A stretch of 64,000 nt of DNA from Algibacter pacificus (GCF_008033385.1 NZ_VOGY01000002.1:421776-485775), one strand, 5' to 3'; positions 42,378-52,075 are shown, counted from the stretch's first letter. The notes: generated by a model not told the origin, from the letters alone. Numbers and translations: made by a program.

Positions 42378-43577
42378 TTAAAATATAAGTAAATTAATAT
42401 CGCTATATTCTAAACCAAACCATTCTCCAACAGATTTACTTGTTAAAATGCCGTGGTAAAAATACAACCCATTTTTTAAACCGCGATCAAAACGCAATGA
42501 ATTTTCTAAACCACCATCTTCGGCAATTTTTAATAAATAAGGCGTAAAAATATTACTGATACAAACTGAAGCTGTTTTGGAATATCGTGCAGGAATATTG
42601 GGGACACAATAGTGCACGACATTATGTTTTATAAATGTGGGATGTTTATGTGAAGTAACTTCGCTCGTTTCAAAACAGCCCCCCATATCGATACTGACGT
42701 CGATAATAATAGCGCCTTTTTTCATGTGTTGCACCATGGCTTCGGAAACAACTACTGGTGCTCTATTTTTTCCGCGTATAGCGCCAATAACAACATCGCA
42801 ACGTTTTAAAGCTTTACTTAAATTTTTGGGTTGAATAGTGGAGGTATAAATAGGACGCCCTAAATGCGTTTGAATTCTACGCAATTTGGTTAAGGAATTA
42901 TCGAATACTTTTACGTTGGCCCCTAAGCCAATAGCACTTCTACTAGCAAATTCGCCAACAGTTCCAGCCCCTATAATAACCACTTCTAAAGGCGGAACGC
43001 CACTAATATTGCCAAACATAAGTCCGTTTCCGGTACTCGCATCTGAGAGTAATTCTGCAGCAATAAGTACCGAAGCTGTTCCAGCAATTTCACTTAGCGA
43101 TTTTACGGCAGGGTAGGCGTTATCGGAATCTCTAATAAACTCAAAAGCTAAAGCTGTGATGCGTTTAGCAGCTAAGGTTTCAAAATATTTTTTGTGCTGT
43201 GTTTTTAACTGTAGCGCAGAAATTATTATGGTTTGTGGATTGATAAGTTTAATTTGTTCTAAACTTGGTGGTTCCACTTTTAAAATCATGGGACAAGCAA
43301 AAACTTTTTCGGCATCTTTAGTGATTTCAGCACCAGCTTCACTGTAATCTTTATCGCTAAAATTAGCGCCTTCGCCAGCGCCAGACTCTAATAATACCCG
43401 ATGACCATTACTTGTTAAAGCGTAAACGGCATCTGGTGTTAAGCAAACGCGCTTTTCTTTATAGGCGGTTTCTTTAGGGATACCAATAAATAATTCGCCT
43501 TTCTTTCTAAATATTTCAAGAGTTTCCTCTTGTGGTAAAAGTTGCTGTTTAGTAAAAGGTGATAGAGGTTGCTTCAT
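42378..43577 (-). CDS. ald: Alanine dehydrogenase
   Basis: A 399-residue NAD-dependent alanine dehydrogenase of the AlaDH/PNT family, interconverting alanine and pyruvate plus ammonia. The N-terminal IGIPKETAYKEKRVCLTP and KEPPS-type region (KVEPPSLEQ) are present. The Rossmann segment is VVIIGAGTVGEFASRSA and the C-terminal substrate region is DVSIDMGGCFETSE. It is ~25 residues longer than the classical enzymes, as in other flavobacteria. It stands upstream of the small membrane protein and sugar transferase genes. Confidence 0.92.
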   Translation of the reverse strand: MKQPLSPFTKQQLLPQEETLEIFRKKGELFIGIPKETAYKEKRVCLTPDAVYALTSNGHRVLLESGAGEGANFSDKDYSEAGAEITKDAEKVFACPMILKVEPPSLEQIKLINPQTIIISALQLKTQHKKYFETLAAKRITALAFEFIRDSDNAYPAVKSLSEIAGTASVLIAAELLSDASTGNGLMFGNISGVPPLEVVIIGAGTVGEFASRSAIGLGANVKVFDNSLTKLRRIQTHLGRPIYTSTIQPKNLSKALKRCDVVIGAIRGKNRAPVVVSEAMVQHMKKGAIIIDVSIDMGGCFETSEVTSHKHPTFIKHNVVHYCVPNIPARYSKTASVCISNIFTPYLLKIAEDGGLENSLRFDRGLKNGLYFYHGILTSKSVGEWFGLEYSDINLLIF

Positions 43578-43683
43578 GTTTTCGTATTAAAAAAAATCAA
43601 ATTACAAATAAATTTTGTAATTCAAATCAACTATATCTAAAATTACAATATGAAAATAAACCTTATATCAAGTTTTAATTATT

Positions 43684-45102
43684 TTAGATGAATATTCTCC
43701 AAATTTGAGCTACTAAAAAGGTGACAATAAAACCAGCAATAACCGGAAGAATAGAAGCAACCACCGTCCATTTAACACTATTGGTTTCTTTGTAAATAGT
43801 ATATATGGTTGTGCTACAGGGGTTGTGCAACAAACTAAAAAGCATCACGTTTATAGCAGTAAGTAAGGTCCACCCCCCAGCTTTTAAAATATCGGCTGTG
43901 GCGGTTACCGAATCTAATTCGAACATAACCCCATTACCAACACCTCCGGCAATACCAGTAACCATAACGGTAAGCATTAATATGGTTGGGATTACAATTT
44001 CATTGGCAGGAATAGCCACCACATACGCAAGAAGAATAACGCCATTTAGCCCTAATAAAAAGCCAAAACCATCCAAGTAATTAATAGCCCAAGAGGCTAA
44101 ACTTAAATCGCCTATAGTAATATTTGAAATTAACCAAATAACCGCTCCGGCAGGTGCGGCAAAAACAATAGCACGCCATAAAACAATCATGGTTCTATCG
44201 ATTAAAGAGGTATAAATTGTTTTCCAAAATACAGGAGGTCGATAGGGTGGTAATTCTAAATTAAAGGTTGAAACTTCTCCTTTTAAAACGGTTTTCGATA
44301 ACGCCCAAGAAAAGAAAAACATAAAAGCTATACCTAAAATGGCAATACCAATTACTGCCAATAAAGAGGCTAAACTTGAATAAGATTCGGGAACTACAGC
44401 ACCAATAAAAATAGTTGCCAATAGTATTTGTGTAGGCCAACGGCCATTACACAACGAAAAGTTATTTGTTATAATAGCAATTAATCGTTCTCTTGGACTA
44501 TCAATAATTCGGGTGGCAACAACGCCAGCGGCATTACATCCAAAACCCATACTCATAGTTAAGGCTTGTTTACCATGGGCTCCCGATTTTTTAAATAGGT
44601 TATCCATATTAAAAGCAACTCTTGGTAGATAACCAAAATCTTCCAAAAGGGTAAATAACGGAAAAAATATAGCCATGGGTGGCAGCATAACAGCTATAAC
44701 CCACGCTACTGCAAGATAGACACCATCAAACAAAAACCCGTTTAACCACCACGGGAAACCTAAATTTGTTCCGGTACTTTTTAAAAAGGGATGTATATTG
44801 TCTAATAATATTGTGGCTAGCATAGAGGAGGGGTAATTGGCGCCAATGATAGTTAGCCATAATACGGCACCTAAAATAAATAGCATAATGGGAAAACCCC
44901 AAATTCTGCTGGTTACAATTTTATCTATTTTAGCATCGAGTCTAAAATTCGATTTTTTATTATCTTTAATTACAGTATCTTCAACAATTTTAGAGGCATC
45001 GGCATAGATGCTTTCGGCTAAATTATCATGAAAATCATCACCAATTTCCCAGCGTAATTCTTCGGATAATGCAATAATTTCATCTATATTTTTAGTATTC
45101 AT
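43684..45102 (-). CDS. FeoB permease part (split ferrous iron transporter, membrane domain)
   Basis: A 472-residue protein equal to the C-terminal two-thirds of FeoB. A short cytoplasmic N-terminus is followed by about eight to nine transmembrane helices with two gate repeats. Core motifs are [33 protein letters not shown] and [15 protein letters not shown], with Cys residues lining the pore. In most bacteria this is fused to the GTPase. Here the GTPase is a separate ORF upstream, overlapping by 11 bp in another frame (ATGAATACTAA). It imports Fe(II) across the inner membrane together with that protein. Confidence 0.9.
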   Translation of the reverse strand: MNTKNIDEIIALSEELRWEIGDDFHDNLAESIYADASKIVEDTVIKDNKKSNFRLDAKIDKIVTSRIWGFPIMLFILGAVLWLTIIGANYPSSMLATILLDNIHPFLKSTGTNLGFPWWLNGFLFDGVYLAVAWVIAVMLPPMAIFFPLFTLLEDFGYLPRVAFNMDNLFKKSGAHGKQALTMSMGFGCNAAGVVATRIIDSPRERLIAIITNNFSLCNGRWPTQILLATIFIGAVVPESYSSLASLLAVIGIAILGIAFMFFFSWALSKTVLKGEVSTFNLELPPYRPPVFWKTIYTSLIDRTMIVLWRAIVFAAPAGAVIWLISNITIGDLSLASWAINYLDGFGFLLGLNGVILLAYVVAIPANEIVIPTILMLTVMVTGIAGGVGNGVMFELDSVTATADILKAGGWTLLTAINVMLFSLLHNPCSTTIYTIYKETNSVKWTVVASILPVIAGFIVTFLVAQIWRIFI

Positions 45103-45868
45103 TAGTTGCTATTTTACCAGTTTTTAATGCTTCTATAATTTGAGTGTCGCCTTCTAATAATCTAAAAGCAATCCATCGACTATTTGAAATATTTGGATAC
45201 TGTTTTTCTATAGTATCGCTTAATTCTTTAACCGATTTTTCAATATTTTTAGGGATATTTTTTATTCTACGCGGTTTACATGTTATTTTTCCATTGGCTA
45301 AATCGCTAACCGTTTGAATAAGCTCTGGAATCCCTCTTTGAAATCTAGCACTTGTAGGTACCACAGGAATACCAAGATCTTTAGCTAATATTCGTGTATC
45401 TATTTCAATATGATTGCGTTCGGCTTCATCTATTAAATTTAAGCATAAAACGGCGTTATTAGTAATTTCGAGTATTTGTAATACTAAATTTAAGTTTCGC
45501 TCCAAACGACTCGCATCTACAACAATAATAGTTACGGAAGGTTTTCCGAAAAGGATAAAATCACGAGCAACTTCTTCATCTTCCGATGTTGATAACAAAG
45601 AGTAAGTCCCTGGTAAATCAACCAATTTATATTTTTGTTCGTTATATTCAAAACCTCCTTCGGCTCTAGTTACGGTTTTCCCGGGCCAATTTCCTGTGTG
45701 CTGACGTAAACCGGTAAGGGCATTAAAAACGGTACTTTTTCCTGTATTTGGATTGCCCGCAAGGGCAACAACAAAATCAAAATCATCTGTTTTTACACCT
45801 AGTTTTTTTAGTCCATCGGCATTAAAATGTGCACAGGTTTCGCAAGCACTTTTTGTTTTATTTTCCAT
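45092..45868 (-). CDS. FeoB GTPase part (split ferrous iron transporter, N-terminal G domain)
   Basis: A 258-residue G protein equal to the N-terminal part of FeoB. It shows G1 [18 protein letters not shown]2 GNWPGKTV, G3 [11 protein letters not shown] and G4 LNLIDEAE, plus the GDI-like helical domain to residue ~225. The N-terminus has a Cys pair (ACETCAH) followed by a short linker that standard FeoB does not need. It overlaps the permease downstream and the DtxR-FeoA fusion gene upstream (11 bp each), so the genes are translationally coupled. Confidence 0.9.
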   Translation of the reverse strand: MENKTKSACETCAHFNADGLKKLGVKTDDFDFVVALAGNPNTGKSTVFNALTGLRQHTGNWPGKTVTRAEGGFEYNEQKYKLVDLPGTYSLLSTSEDEEVARDFILFGKPSVTIIVVDASRLERNLNLVLQILEITNNAVLCLNLIDEAERNHIEIDTRILAKDLGIPVVPTSARFQRGIPELIQTVSDLANGKITCKPRRIKNIPKNIEKSVKELSDTIEKQYPNISNSRWIAFRLLEGDTQIIEALKTGKIATNEY

Positions 45869-46889
45869 GACTAATTTTGTTTATTAAAATTTTTGCTGCT
45901 TGGTCTTTTCTTAAAGCAATGGCGGTTCCTTTTATTAAATAAGCTTTAGGATCACCTAGAGGATTTAGTAAATCGATACCAACCGTAGCACCTCTTACAA
46001 ACCCTAAATCCAAAAGCCGTCTTCTGCTTTCGCCTCTCGATTCTTTAGAAAGTCCTATAATTTTAGCCGTTTCCCCCATTTTTAAACTAGACAAACGCGC
46101 TATGTTATCCTCTTCTAAATCACTTTTTTCTAAAACAGAAACGGTAATATTTCCAGCGACAATAGGCGCTAAAACAAACTGTTCTCCTTCCGAATGAAAC
46201 ACCACACGAGTACTATTGTTTTCAACAACTCTAACAATAGAATATAAGTGTATGTTTTCGGCTAAAATTTGTTTATAAATAATATCGGGCTCATCTTCAA
46301 TATGAATAATTTTGGCCACTGTATTTTCTTTAACAGACGATAAATGAACACCTCTTTTACTTACTATTTTCCCTTTTTTTGTAGGGATGGGATCGCCGTG
46401 CGGATCAAATTTTGGATTTCCTAAAAGAGATGATAAGTTATTAATATCAGTAGGACTTAATTCATGCTCTTTTCTTTCGGCTCTTTCATGCCATTCTGTT
46501 TTATGAAAACCTGTTTTTTCGGATAAATATTTTTCCCAAAGTCTATGTGCTCTAATAATTTGAAGTGCATATTCATTACCATTGCTAGTTAATTTATAAC
46601 TATCGTGCTCTAATATAATGAGTTCGTTATCCATCATTTTCTTTAAACTTTCAATAATAATGGTATTGGGGAAATTTAAAGTATTGGTTAAGTCGATGGT
46701 GCTAATCGAGTTATTGGAGGTTTGGTTATGATATAAATATTTTAAAATATCTTCTATAATAGTTTTATCCTTTTGGTGATACATACTTTTTAGGAAAAAG
46801 TATATTCCTTTTTTAGGTCTGAAAACAAAAAAAAGCAATATGCAAATTCCGAAAAATATGGCTAAACTCGTTATGGGTGTATAATTCAT
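45858..46889 (-). CDS. Membrane-anchored DtxR-like/FeoA fusion protein
   Basis: A 343-residue fusion. A transmembrane helix lies at about residues 8-23. A winged-helix iron-dependent-repressor-like domain follows to ~145, with metal-ligand-like residues H115 in HRLWE and E138, E141 and H142 in AERKEH, as in MntR/DtxR. The FDPHGDPIP loop is at 161-169. Two SH3-like FeoA segments follow, about 185-250 and 265-340; the second carries [13 protein letters not shown]. It lies between the regulator gene and the FeoB GTPase gene. The fusion suggests an iron-sensing partner of FeoB at the membrane, although DNA binding is not excluded. Confidence 0.88.
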   Translation of the reverse strand: MNYTPITSLAIFFGICILLFFVFRPKKGIYFFLKSMYHQKDKTIIEDILKYLYHNQTSNNSISTIDLTNTLNFPNTIIIESLKKMMDNELIILEHDSYKLTSNGNEYALQIIRAHRLWEKYLSEKTGFHKTEWHERAERKEHELSPTDINNLSSLLGNPKFDPHGDPIPTKKGKIVSKRGVHLSSVKENTVAKIIHIEDEPDIIYKQILAENIHLYSIVRVVENNSTRVVFHSEGEQFVLAPIVAGNITVSVLEKSDLEEDNIARLSSLKMGETAKIIGLSKESRGESRRRLLDLGFVRGATVGIDLLNPLGDPKAYLIKGTAIALRKDQAAKILINKISHGK

Positions 46890-47539
46890 ATTTTTAAGTA
46901 TAAATTCTTAATCACATTTTCAGAAATATTAAATTGTTTTTTATCTATTTCTATTTTAATTGAATTGTCAAAATCCTCCTTATCTACGACTTTAATTTTA
47001 GCGCCAATAGTAATATTATTCTTGGTAAGATATTTTAAAAATTTATCCGAATCATCTTTAACTTCAACAAAAACACCTTCGTCATCAATATTTAATTTAC
47101 TTAAACAAACGGTTTTAATAGTAGCGAAATTACCGTTAACATCGGGAATGGGATCGCCATGAGGATCTACCTTTGGAAAGTTTAAAAAAGCATCCAATTC
47201 ATTGGTTAATTTTTCCGACTGAATGTGTTCTAATTGTTCGGCTATTTCATGAACTTCATCCCAACTAAAATTTAATTTTTCAACAAGAAAAGTCTCCCAA
47301 AGTCTATGCTTTCTAACCACTGCAAGCGCCACTTTTTCACCTTTAGTATTCAACTTGGCACCTTTGTATTTTTGATAAATTAGCAAATCTTTTTTAGCCA
47401 ATTTTTTAAGCATATCGGTTACCGAAGATGCTTTGGTCTCTATCTTTTCGGCAAGTAAATTGGTGTTTACATCCGTTTGGTGTTTCTGTTCTAAACTATA
47501 GATTTCTTTAATGTAGTTTTCTTCGGAGTTTGTAAGCAT
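46886..47539 (-). CDS. DtxR/MntR family iron- or manganese-dependent transcriptional regulator
   Basis: A ~217-residue metalloregulator. I place the start at ATG 47539 (MLTNSEENYIKEIYSLEQ), since the longer frame begins with TTG six codons upstream and would overlap the promoter. The wHTH (ETKASSVTDMLKKLA), metal site (HRLWE, AEQLEH) and DPHGDPIPD loop are clear, followed by a C-terminal FeoA-like domain. It overlaps the fusion gene by 4 bp. The TTTAGATAAGTCTAAA palindrome at 47573-47588 is a likely autoregulatory operator, with repression of the whole feo unit when metal is replete. Confidence 0.92.
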   Translation of the reverse strand: MLTNSEENYIKEIYSLEQKHQTDVNTNLLAEKIETKASSVTDMLKKLAKKDLLIYQKYKGAKLNTKGEKVALAVVRKHRLWETFLVEKLNFSWDEVHEIAEQLEHIQSEKLTNELDAFLNFPKVDPHGDPIPDVNGNFATIKTVCLSKLNIDDEGVFVEVKDDSDKFLKYLTKNNITIGAKIKVVDKEDFDNSIKIEIDKKQFNISENVIKNLYLKI

Positions 47540-47554
47540 ATAAATAAGTTTAAA

Positions 47555-47562
47555 CAAAAATA
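47555..47562 (-). promoter_or_regulatory. Candidate -7 promoter element of the feo unit
   Basis: TATTTTTG on the minus strand fits TAnnTTTG, 15 bp before the ATG at 47539. The palindrome at 47573-47588 covers the area where the -33 element would lie. Confidence 0.55.
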
Positions 47563-47572
47563 AAAATAAATT

Positions 47573-47588
47573 TTTAGATAAGTCTAAA
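47573..47588. promoter_or_regulatory. DtxR/MntR-type operator
   Basis: TTTAGA and TCTAAA are perfect inverted arms around TAAG. The core TTAG-N6-CTAA (47574-47587) matches the general DtxR-box pattern TTAGGnnAnCCTAA in its outer four bases on both sides. It lies 34 bp upstream of the regulator start, between the -33 and -7 positions. This is a pattern match only. Confidence 0.65.
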
Positions 47589-48256
47589 TTAAAAAATAAA
47601 TATGATAATAATTCTAAACCATAACACGCAATTCTTCATTTAAGAGACAAATAAGAGACAAAAAAACAATCTGATAGTTTTAAAAGGCATAATTGCTAAC
47701 TCAAAAAATGAGAATAGAATTTTAAGGTTTTAGGTACTTTAATAATACCAAATTTGAAAAACGACTGAATTAATCACAATTGGATATCGTTTAATAAATG
47801 AAAACAACGACGAAAATCTTATCGCAATTGTTCACAAAATTGATAGTTTTTAAATTCATAATATTAGAAAAGTATGGCGAGTGAAGATAATAAAAATAAT
47901 TACGTTTTAGTGTCAAAATAAAGGGCGTTGCAAGTTTGTAACATCTGGTTTTCCTTCAAAAAACAGGTGCATACAACCCCGTAATTATTCGTATACAACA
48001 AGGTTTAAAGTCAAATAAAAGTTAATAACTGTATTAAACTTAAAAACCCGAAATCCCCATATACTCCGCTCTTTTTTTATCTTAAATCTCTTATTCGAAA
48101 ATGCTTTTTTTCTTACAAGTTAGAAGAATATGATATTAGTCATTATGTATGTTTTTTTATTACTCTAGTTTAGCCACGAGGAATGAAATGCTTAAAATTT
48201 TACTATTAAATTTTATGAATTATTACGAGTTCTCATTATTCTTTAAATCAATTTTT
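47589..48256. other. Gene-free intergenic region between feo unit and porin gene
   Basis: No credible gene is seen (the porin frame could be extended upstream to 48149, but the signal peptide argues against it). It holds a 95-bp structured element with 9-bp terminal inverted repeats (47895-47989) and otherwise AT-rich sequence. I find no second copy of the DtxR-type box. Confidence 0.55.
47895..47989. repeat. 95-bp inverted-repeat element with nested hairpins
   Basis: AATAATTAC (47895-47903) and GTAATTATT (47981-47989) are exact inverted ends. Inside, GGGCGTTG (47923-47930) can pair with CAACCCC (47974-47980), and CTGGTTTT pairs imperfectly with AAAAAACAG. No coding frame fits. It could be a small MITE-like element or a structured RNA; no second copy is visible in the window. 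Confidence 0.55.
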
Positions 48257-49534
48257 ATGAAAGCCACAAGACTTCTATTTATTTTTATGTTTTTTTTTAG
48301 TTTTTATTCTTATACACAAAGCAATAAATTAAGAATAAATTTAGATAACACCGGAAAAACATACATAAAAGGATCGCTTAGAATGCAATTATGGGCACGG
48401 TATTTTGATACAAACCCAGGAACAACTATTAATGGAGAAATTGCCAATAATGTATTTGATGTTTCAATAAGACGATTACGGGCTGGTATTAATGCACAGT
48501 TAACGCCTAAGTTATATGTTTATGCTCTATTTGGTGGTAATAATTTGAATAGTAAAAAAGAAAAAGATTTTCAATTTGGGGTGTTGGATTTATACGCCGA
48601 ATACGAATTTTCTAAAGCCTTCGCTGTAGGTTTTGGTGAATCTGGATGGGAAGGATTAAATCGATGGAATGTAAGAAGTAGTGCAACCTTAATGGCTGTT
48701 GATGCACCTATTTTTTCATTATTAACAGTAAATAAAAATGATGACCTTGCCCGTAGTTTAGGATTGTGGATTAAAGGACAAATTAGCAAATTCGATTATA
48801 CTTTAGCATTAAAAAACCCTATTCAATTTGGTGTTGCCCCTATTGAAGGCAAGGTAGATTATGCTTATAATAAGCCTAGAAAAAGAATATCGGGTTATGT
48901 TAAATACGAATTTTTGGATAATGAAAGTAACAAATCGGCGTATAGTGGCAGAGCTGGCACATATTTGGGTACAAAACACCTATTAAATTTAGGAGCAGGT
49001 TTTATGAATCAGGCAAAAATGACATCACAGCTGGTTAATGGAGAAGAAATATTCTACGATTTTAAAAACTGGGCAATCGATGTATTTTATGATGCTCCCT
49101 TTAATAATGAACAGGGAAGCGCCATTACTGCGTATTTAGGGTATAATCATAATGATTTTGGCCCTAACTATATTAGAAATGTTGGAGCTAACGATATTAC
49201 TTCGGGTGGAACATCTTTTAACGGTAGTGGAAATGATTTTCCTATGATGGGAACTGGAAACACCTTGTTTTTTCAATTGGGATATCTGCTTGCCGAAAAC
49301 AAAAAAAATTATCGATTACAGCCAAATATAGCCATTCAACATTCAGATTTTGATGCTTTGGATAACACCATGATTGTGTACGATTTAGGTGTAAATTGCT
49401 TTTTTAAAGGCCATAGTAACAAGCTTAGTTTAGGATACCAAAACAGGCCCATTTTTCAAAACATTAATAATCAATTAAAGGTCGATGAGCGCAAGGGCAT
49501 GTTCATTTTACTGTATCAAATTGTTATTAACTAA
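48257..49534 (+). CDS. Porin-like outer-membrane protein
   Basis: A 425-residue protein with a signal peptide (MKATRLLFIFMFFFSFYSYTQS); the ATG at 48257 is chosen because the 36 in-frame codons upstream do not look like a signal sequence. It then shows alternating amphipathic strands with SLRMQLWARYF, SIRRLRAGINAQLTPKLYVY and ending in LLYQIVIN, fitting phosphate-selective (OprO/P-like) porins of Bacteroidota. It is divergent from the feo unit; whether iron controls it is not shown by the sequence. Confidence 0.8.
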   Translation: MKATRLLFIFMFFFSFYSYTQSNKLRINLDNTGKTYIKGSLRMQLWARYFDTNPGTTINGEIANNVFDVSIRRLRAGINAQLTPKLYVYALFGGNNLNSKKEKDFQFGVLDLYAEYEFSKAFAVGFGESGWEGLNRWNVRSSATLMAVDAPIFSLLTVNKNDDLARSLGLWIKGQISKFDYTLALKNPIQFGVAPIEGKVDYAYNKPRKRISGYVKYEFLDNESNKSAYSGRAGTYLGTKHLLNLGAGFMNQAKMTSQLVNGEEIFYDFKNWAIDVFYDAPFNNEQGSAITAYLGYNHNDFGPNYIRNVGANDITSGGTSFNGSGNDFPMMGTGNTLFFQLGYLLAENKKNYRLQPNIAIQHSDFDALDNTMIVYDLGVNCFFKGHSNKLSLGYQNRPIFQNINNQLKVDERKGMFILLYQIVIN

Positions 49535-49552
49535 AAAGAAGTTAGCTAGAAT

Positions 49553-50002
49553 TTATTTTGTGGACCTGTTTTCAATTAGATTTTGTATGGCATAAAACAA
49601 ACGGTTTTTCGCATTGTCTTGAGAACCAAAAATAGAACGAAACAGTTCGCCTTTTTCTGAAATGAGCAACCATTGCGGAGTTCCTTCGGCTTTTAATTCA
49701 TTATAAACCCGATGTTGTTTGTCTATATAAATAGGAAAAGGAATTTCTCCACTAGTAAAAATGGCTTTAATTGAAGCTTTACTCGCTGCTCTATTAATAA
49801 AATCGGCATGGATACCTACAACTTGAATTTCTGGGTATTCTTGCTGAAACTCATAAGCTAATGGTATAGCACGACCTGTACAACCTAAACAGTCATTGTT
49901 ATAAATAATAAGTAATAATACCTTGTTTTTATAAGCTGTCATTAAATCTACCGCATGGCCGTCTAAATCTAAAACAGGAATGCTTTGTATTACTTTATTC
50001 AT
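49553..50002 (-). CDS. Thioredoxin-like/peroxiredoxin-like protein with CxxC
   Basis: A 149-residue cytoplasmic protein. The thioredoxin-like start IPVLDLDGHAVDLMTAYKNK leads to the redox motif NNDCLGCTGR (C-x-x-C), and TPQWLLISEKGELF holds the cis-Pro. It resembles TlpA/ResA domains without a signal peptide. It is convergent with the porin gene. Its role, perhaps reduction of cytosolic disulfides or peroxide, is undetermined. Confidence 0.82.
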   Translation of the reverse strand: MNKVIQSIPVLDLDGHAVDLMTAYKNKVLLLIIYNNDCLGCTGRAIPLAYEFQQEYPEIQVVGIHADFINRAASKASIKAIFTSGEIPFPIYIDKQHRVYNELKAEGTPQWLLISEKGELFRSIFGSQDNAKNRLFYAIQNLIENRSTK

Positions 50003-50177
50003 TTTTTAATTGTTTAGATAGATTACAAAATTAGTTATTTATTGTTTTAAGTTATCATATGAAATTATAATTTGAAACCTATAAAAATAAGATTTGTATC
50101 TGCTTAGAAATTAATCTATTTTAAGGAGTAAGATGATAATTTATGATAGATTTATAATAAAAATATGAGGTGTTGTG

Positions 50178-50185
50178 TAATTTTG
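50178..50185 (+). promoter_or_regulatory. Candidate -7 promoter element for the LLM oxidoreductase
   Basis: TAATTTTG fits TAnnTTTG, 53 bp before the ATG at 50238. No TTG lies at a proper -33 spacing. Confidence 0.45.
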
Positions 50186-50237
50186 TTATTCAAGATATGG
50201 AACTAGAACCTTCAAATATCATGATTAATTTAACCTA

Positions 50238-51242
50238 ATGAAAACACAAAAAATAGCTTATTCTATATTAGATCTTGCTCTAGTTTCTCAAAATTATACT
50301 CTAGAACAAACCTATAATAATACTTTAGCACTCGCACAACAAGCAGAAGCATTTGGTTATACACGGTATTGGTTAGCCGAACATCATAATGCGTCTAATA
50401 TTGGTAGTAGTGCCACAGCAGTATTAATTGGGTATGTTGCCCAAGGTACAAACACGCTTAGAGTAGGTTCTGGCGGTATCATGTTGCCCAATCATTCACC
50501 GTTAATTATTGCAGAACAGTTTGGCACATTGGGAACTCTGTATCCAAATAGAATTGATTTAGGATTAGGAAGGGCACCAGGAACCGATAGAGAAACTGCA
50601 CTAGCCATACGCTCAGATTTTATGTCTGCCGCACAGTCTTTTCCAAATGAAATAGAAAAAATTCAAAAGTATTTTTCAATTGAAAATGCCACTTCTAAGG
50701 TTCGCGCAACGGTTGCCGAAGGTGTAGATATTCCACTTTATATTTTAGGATCTAGTACCGATAGTGCTCATTTGGCAGCAAAAAAAGGATTGCCTTATGC
50801 CTTTGCCAGTCATTTTGCAACCCGTTATTTATGGCAAGCAATTGATATTTATCGTAAAGAATTTCAACCATCGAAAGATTTAAAATCTCCATATGTCATG
50901 GCAGGTGTTAATATCATTATTGCCGATACTGATGAAGAAGCTCAACAGTTATACACCTCTTTAATCCGAATGATTATAGGGATATTTACTGGTAAGCGGG
51001 ATTACGTGCAACCGCCTACAGTACTAACAAAGGATTTAAAAGCAATGATACAAAACCCGCAAGTGCATCAAATGCTAAAATATGCTTTTGTAGGTAGTAA
51101 AGCCACCGTAAAAAAACGGGTTGAAGAATTTTTGGAACAGACTAAAGCAGACGAACTTATTGCTGTAACCAATATTTATGGCATTAAAGAAAAGATACGA
51201 TCGTATCAGTTATTTTCAGAAATTATGACCGAATTAAAGTAA
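50238..51242 (+). CDS. LLM class flavin-dependent oxidoreductase (MsnO8-like monooxygenase)
   Basis: A 334-residue luciferase-like flavin monooxygenase. The TIM-barrel signatures YWLAEHHNASNIGSSATAVL, SGGIMLPNHSPLIIAEQFG and IDLGLGRAPGTD match the MsnO8/YhbW subfamily. The natural substrate is unknown; members use FMNH2. It is followed by the patatin gene in the same direction with a 26-bp gap, which may mean co-transcription. Confidence 0.9.
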   Translation: MKTQKIAYSILDLALVSQNYTLEQTYNNTLALAQQAEAFGYTRYWLAEHHNASNIGSSATAVLIGYVAQGTNTLRVGSGGIMLPNHSPLIIAEQFGTLGTLYPNRIDLGLGRAPGTDRETALAIRSDFMSAAQSFPNEIEKIQKYFSIENATSKVRATVAEGVDIPLYILGSSTDSAHLAAKKGLPYAFASHFATRYLWQAIDIYRKEFQPSKDLKSPYVMAGVNIIIADTDEEAQQLYTSLIRMIIGIFTGKRDYVQPPTVLTKDLKAMIQNPQVHQMLKYAFVGSKATVKKRVEEFLEQTKADELIAVTNIYGIKEKIRSYQLFSEIMTELK

Positions 51243-51268
51243 TTTAATTCAACAACTAGTATATTTAC

Positions 51269-52075
51269 TTGTTATGTGTTAAAATAAAAAAGGTGCTTAA
51301 AAATAATAGAGATAAACTTTATAGGTTAGATAAAAACAGCCCAATAAACTTGGTGTTATCTGGTGGAGGCATGAAATGTGCGGCTCATTTAGCATTGTTG
51401 GAAAAAATAGAAGCCTTAGGTTTAAAAATTAATGCTATTTCTGGTAGTAGTGGAGGGGCTCTGGTTGCCGCTTTATACGCCTCTGGTTTATCGACTCAAG
51501 AAATTTTAGAAATATTTAAAAATACAAGTCTATTTAAGTTTAGCTATTTAAGTATTGTTAAAGCGGGACTTTTCGATACGTTTTTATTTAAATCGATTAT
51601 AGAAAATAAAATTAAAAATAAATTTGGCGCATTAAACCTTCCAATTTACGTTACCGCTTCTAACATGCAAACAGGAAAACCACGTTATTTTTGCAAAGGA
51701 AAATTATTAAAACCTGTATTAGCATCTTGTGCTATCCCTGGCATTTTTAGTCCAATATCAATCAATAAAGTTCTATATTCTGATGGCGGTATTTTAGATA
51801 ATTTTCCTATTCAACCTTTTATAAAATCAGGGTTACCAATAATTGGTAGTTATGTAAGCGAGCCTGCAGTAAAAACACCAGAGCAATTAAACACCACATT
51901 AAAAGTTGTAGCACATGCGTCATATTTAAGAGCGCATTCTGCAGAAAGTTTTAAATTTAATTTTACAAAAGTAACAATTAGTTTTCCGTTGTCTCACTAT
52001 TCTGGTTTAGATAATAAGGAGGCAGAGAAAATCTATAAAGCATCTAAAGATTATTTGGATGATTTTAGTATCTAA
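51269..52075 (+). CDS. Patatin-like phospholipase family protein
   Basis: A 268-residue cytoplasmic patatin. The oxyanion region is LVLSGGGMKCAAH, the nucleophile elbow is ISGSSGGALVAAL (GxSxG), and the catalytic Asp is in YSDGGILDNFP (DGG). It would hydrolyse lipid acyl esters by a Ser-Asp dyad. The start is uncertain: TTG 51269 is the longest frame, and later GTG or TTG codons are possible because no in-frame ATG occurs before the catalytic region. It follows the MsnO8-like gene by 26 bp. Confidence 0.88.
   Translation: MLCVKIKKVLKNNRDKLYRLDKNSPINLVLSGGGMKCAAHLALLEKIEALGLKINAISGSSGGALVAALYASGLSTQEILEIFKNTSLFKFSYLSIVKAGLFDTFLFKSIIENKIKNKFGALNLPIYVTASNMQTGKPRYFCKGKLLKPVLASCAIPGIFSPISINKVLYSDGGILDNFPIQPFIKSGLPIIGSYVSEPAVKTPEQLNTTLKVVAHASYLRAHSAESFKFNFTKVTISFPLSHYSGLDNKEAEKIYKASKDYLDDFSI

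Noticed and set aside
45092..45102. Programmed frameshift joining the two FeoB halves
   Set aside because: No slippery heptamer precedes the overlap, and the downstream frame has its own ATG in an overlap typical of translational coupling, so separate proteins are the simpler reading.
48149..48256. N-terminal extension of the porin
   Set aside because: The 36 extra codons do not form a signal peptide and a canonical signal peptide starts exactly at the ATG at 48257.
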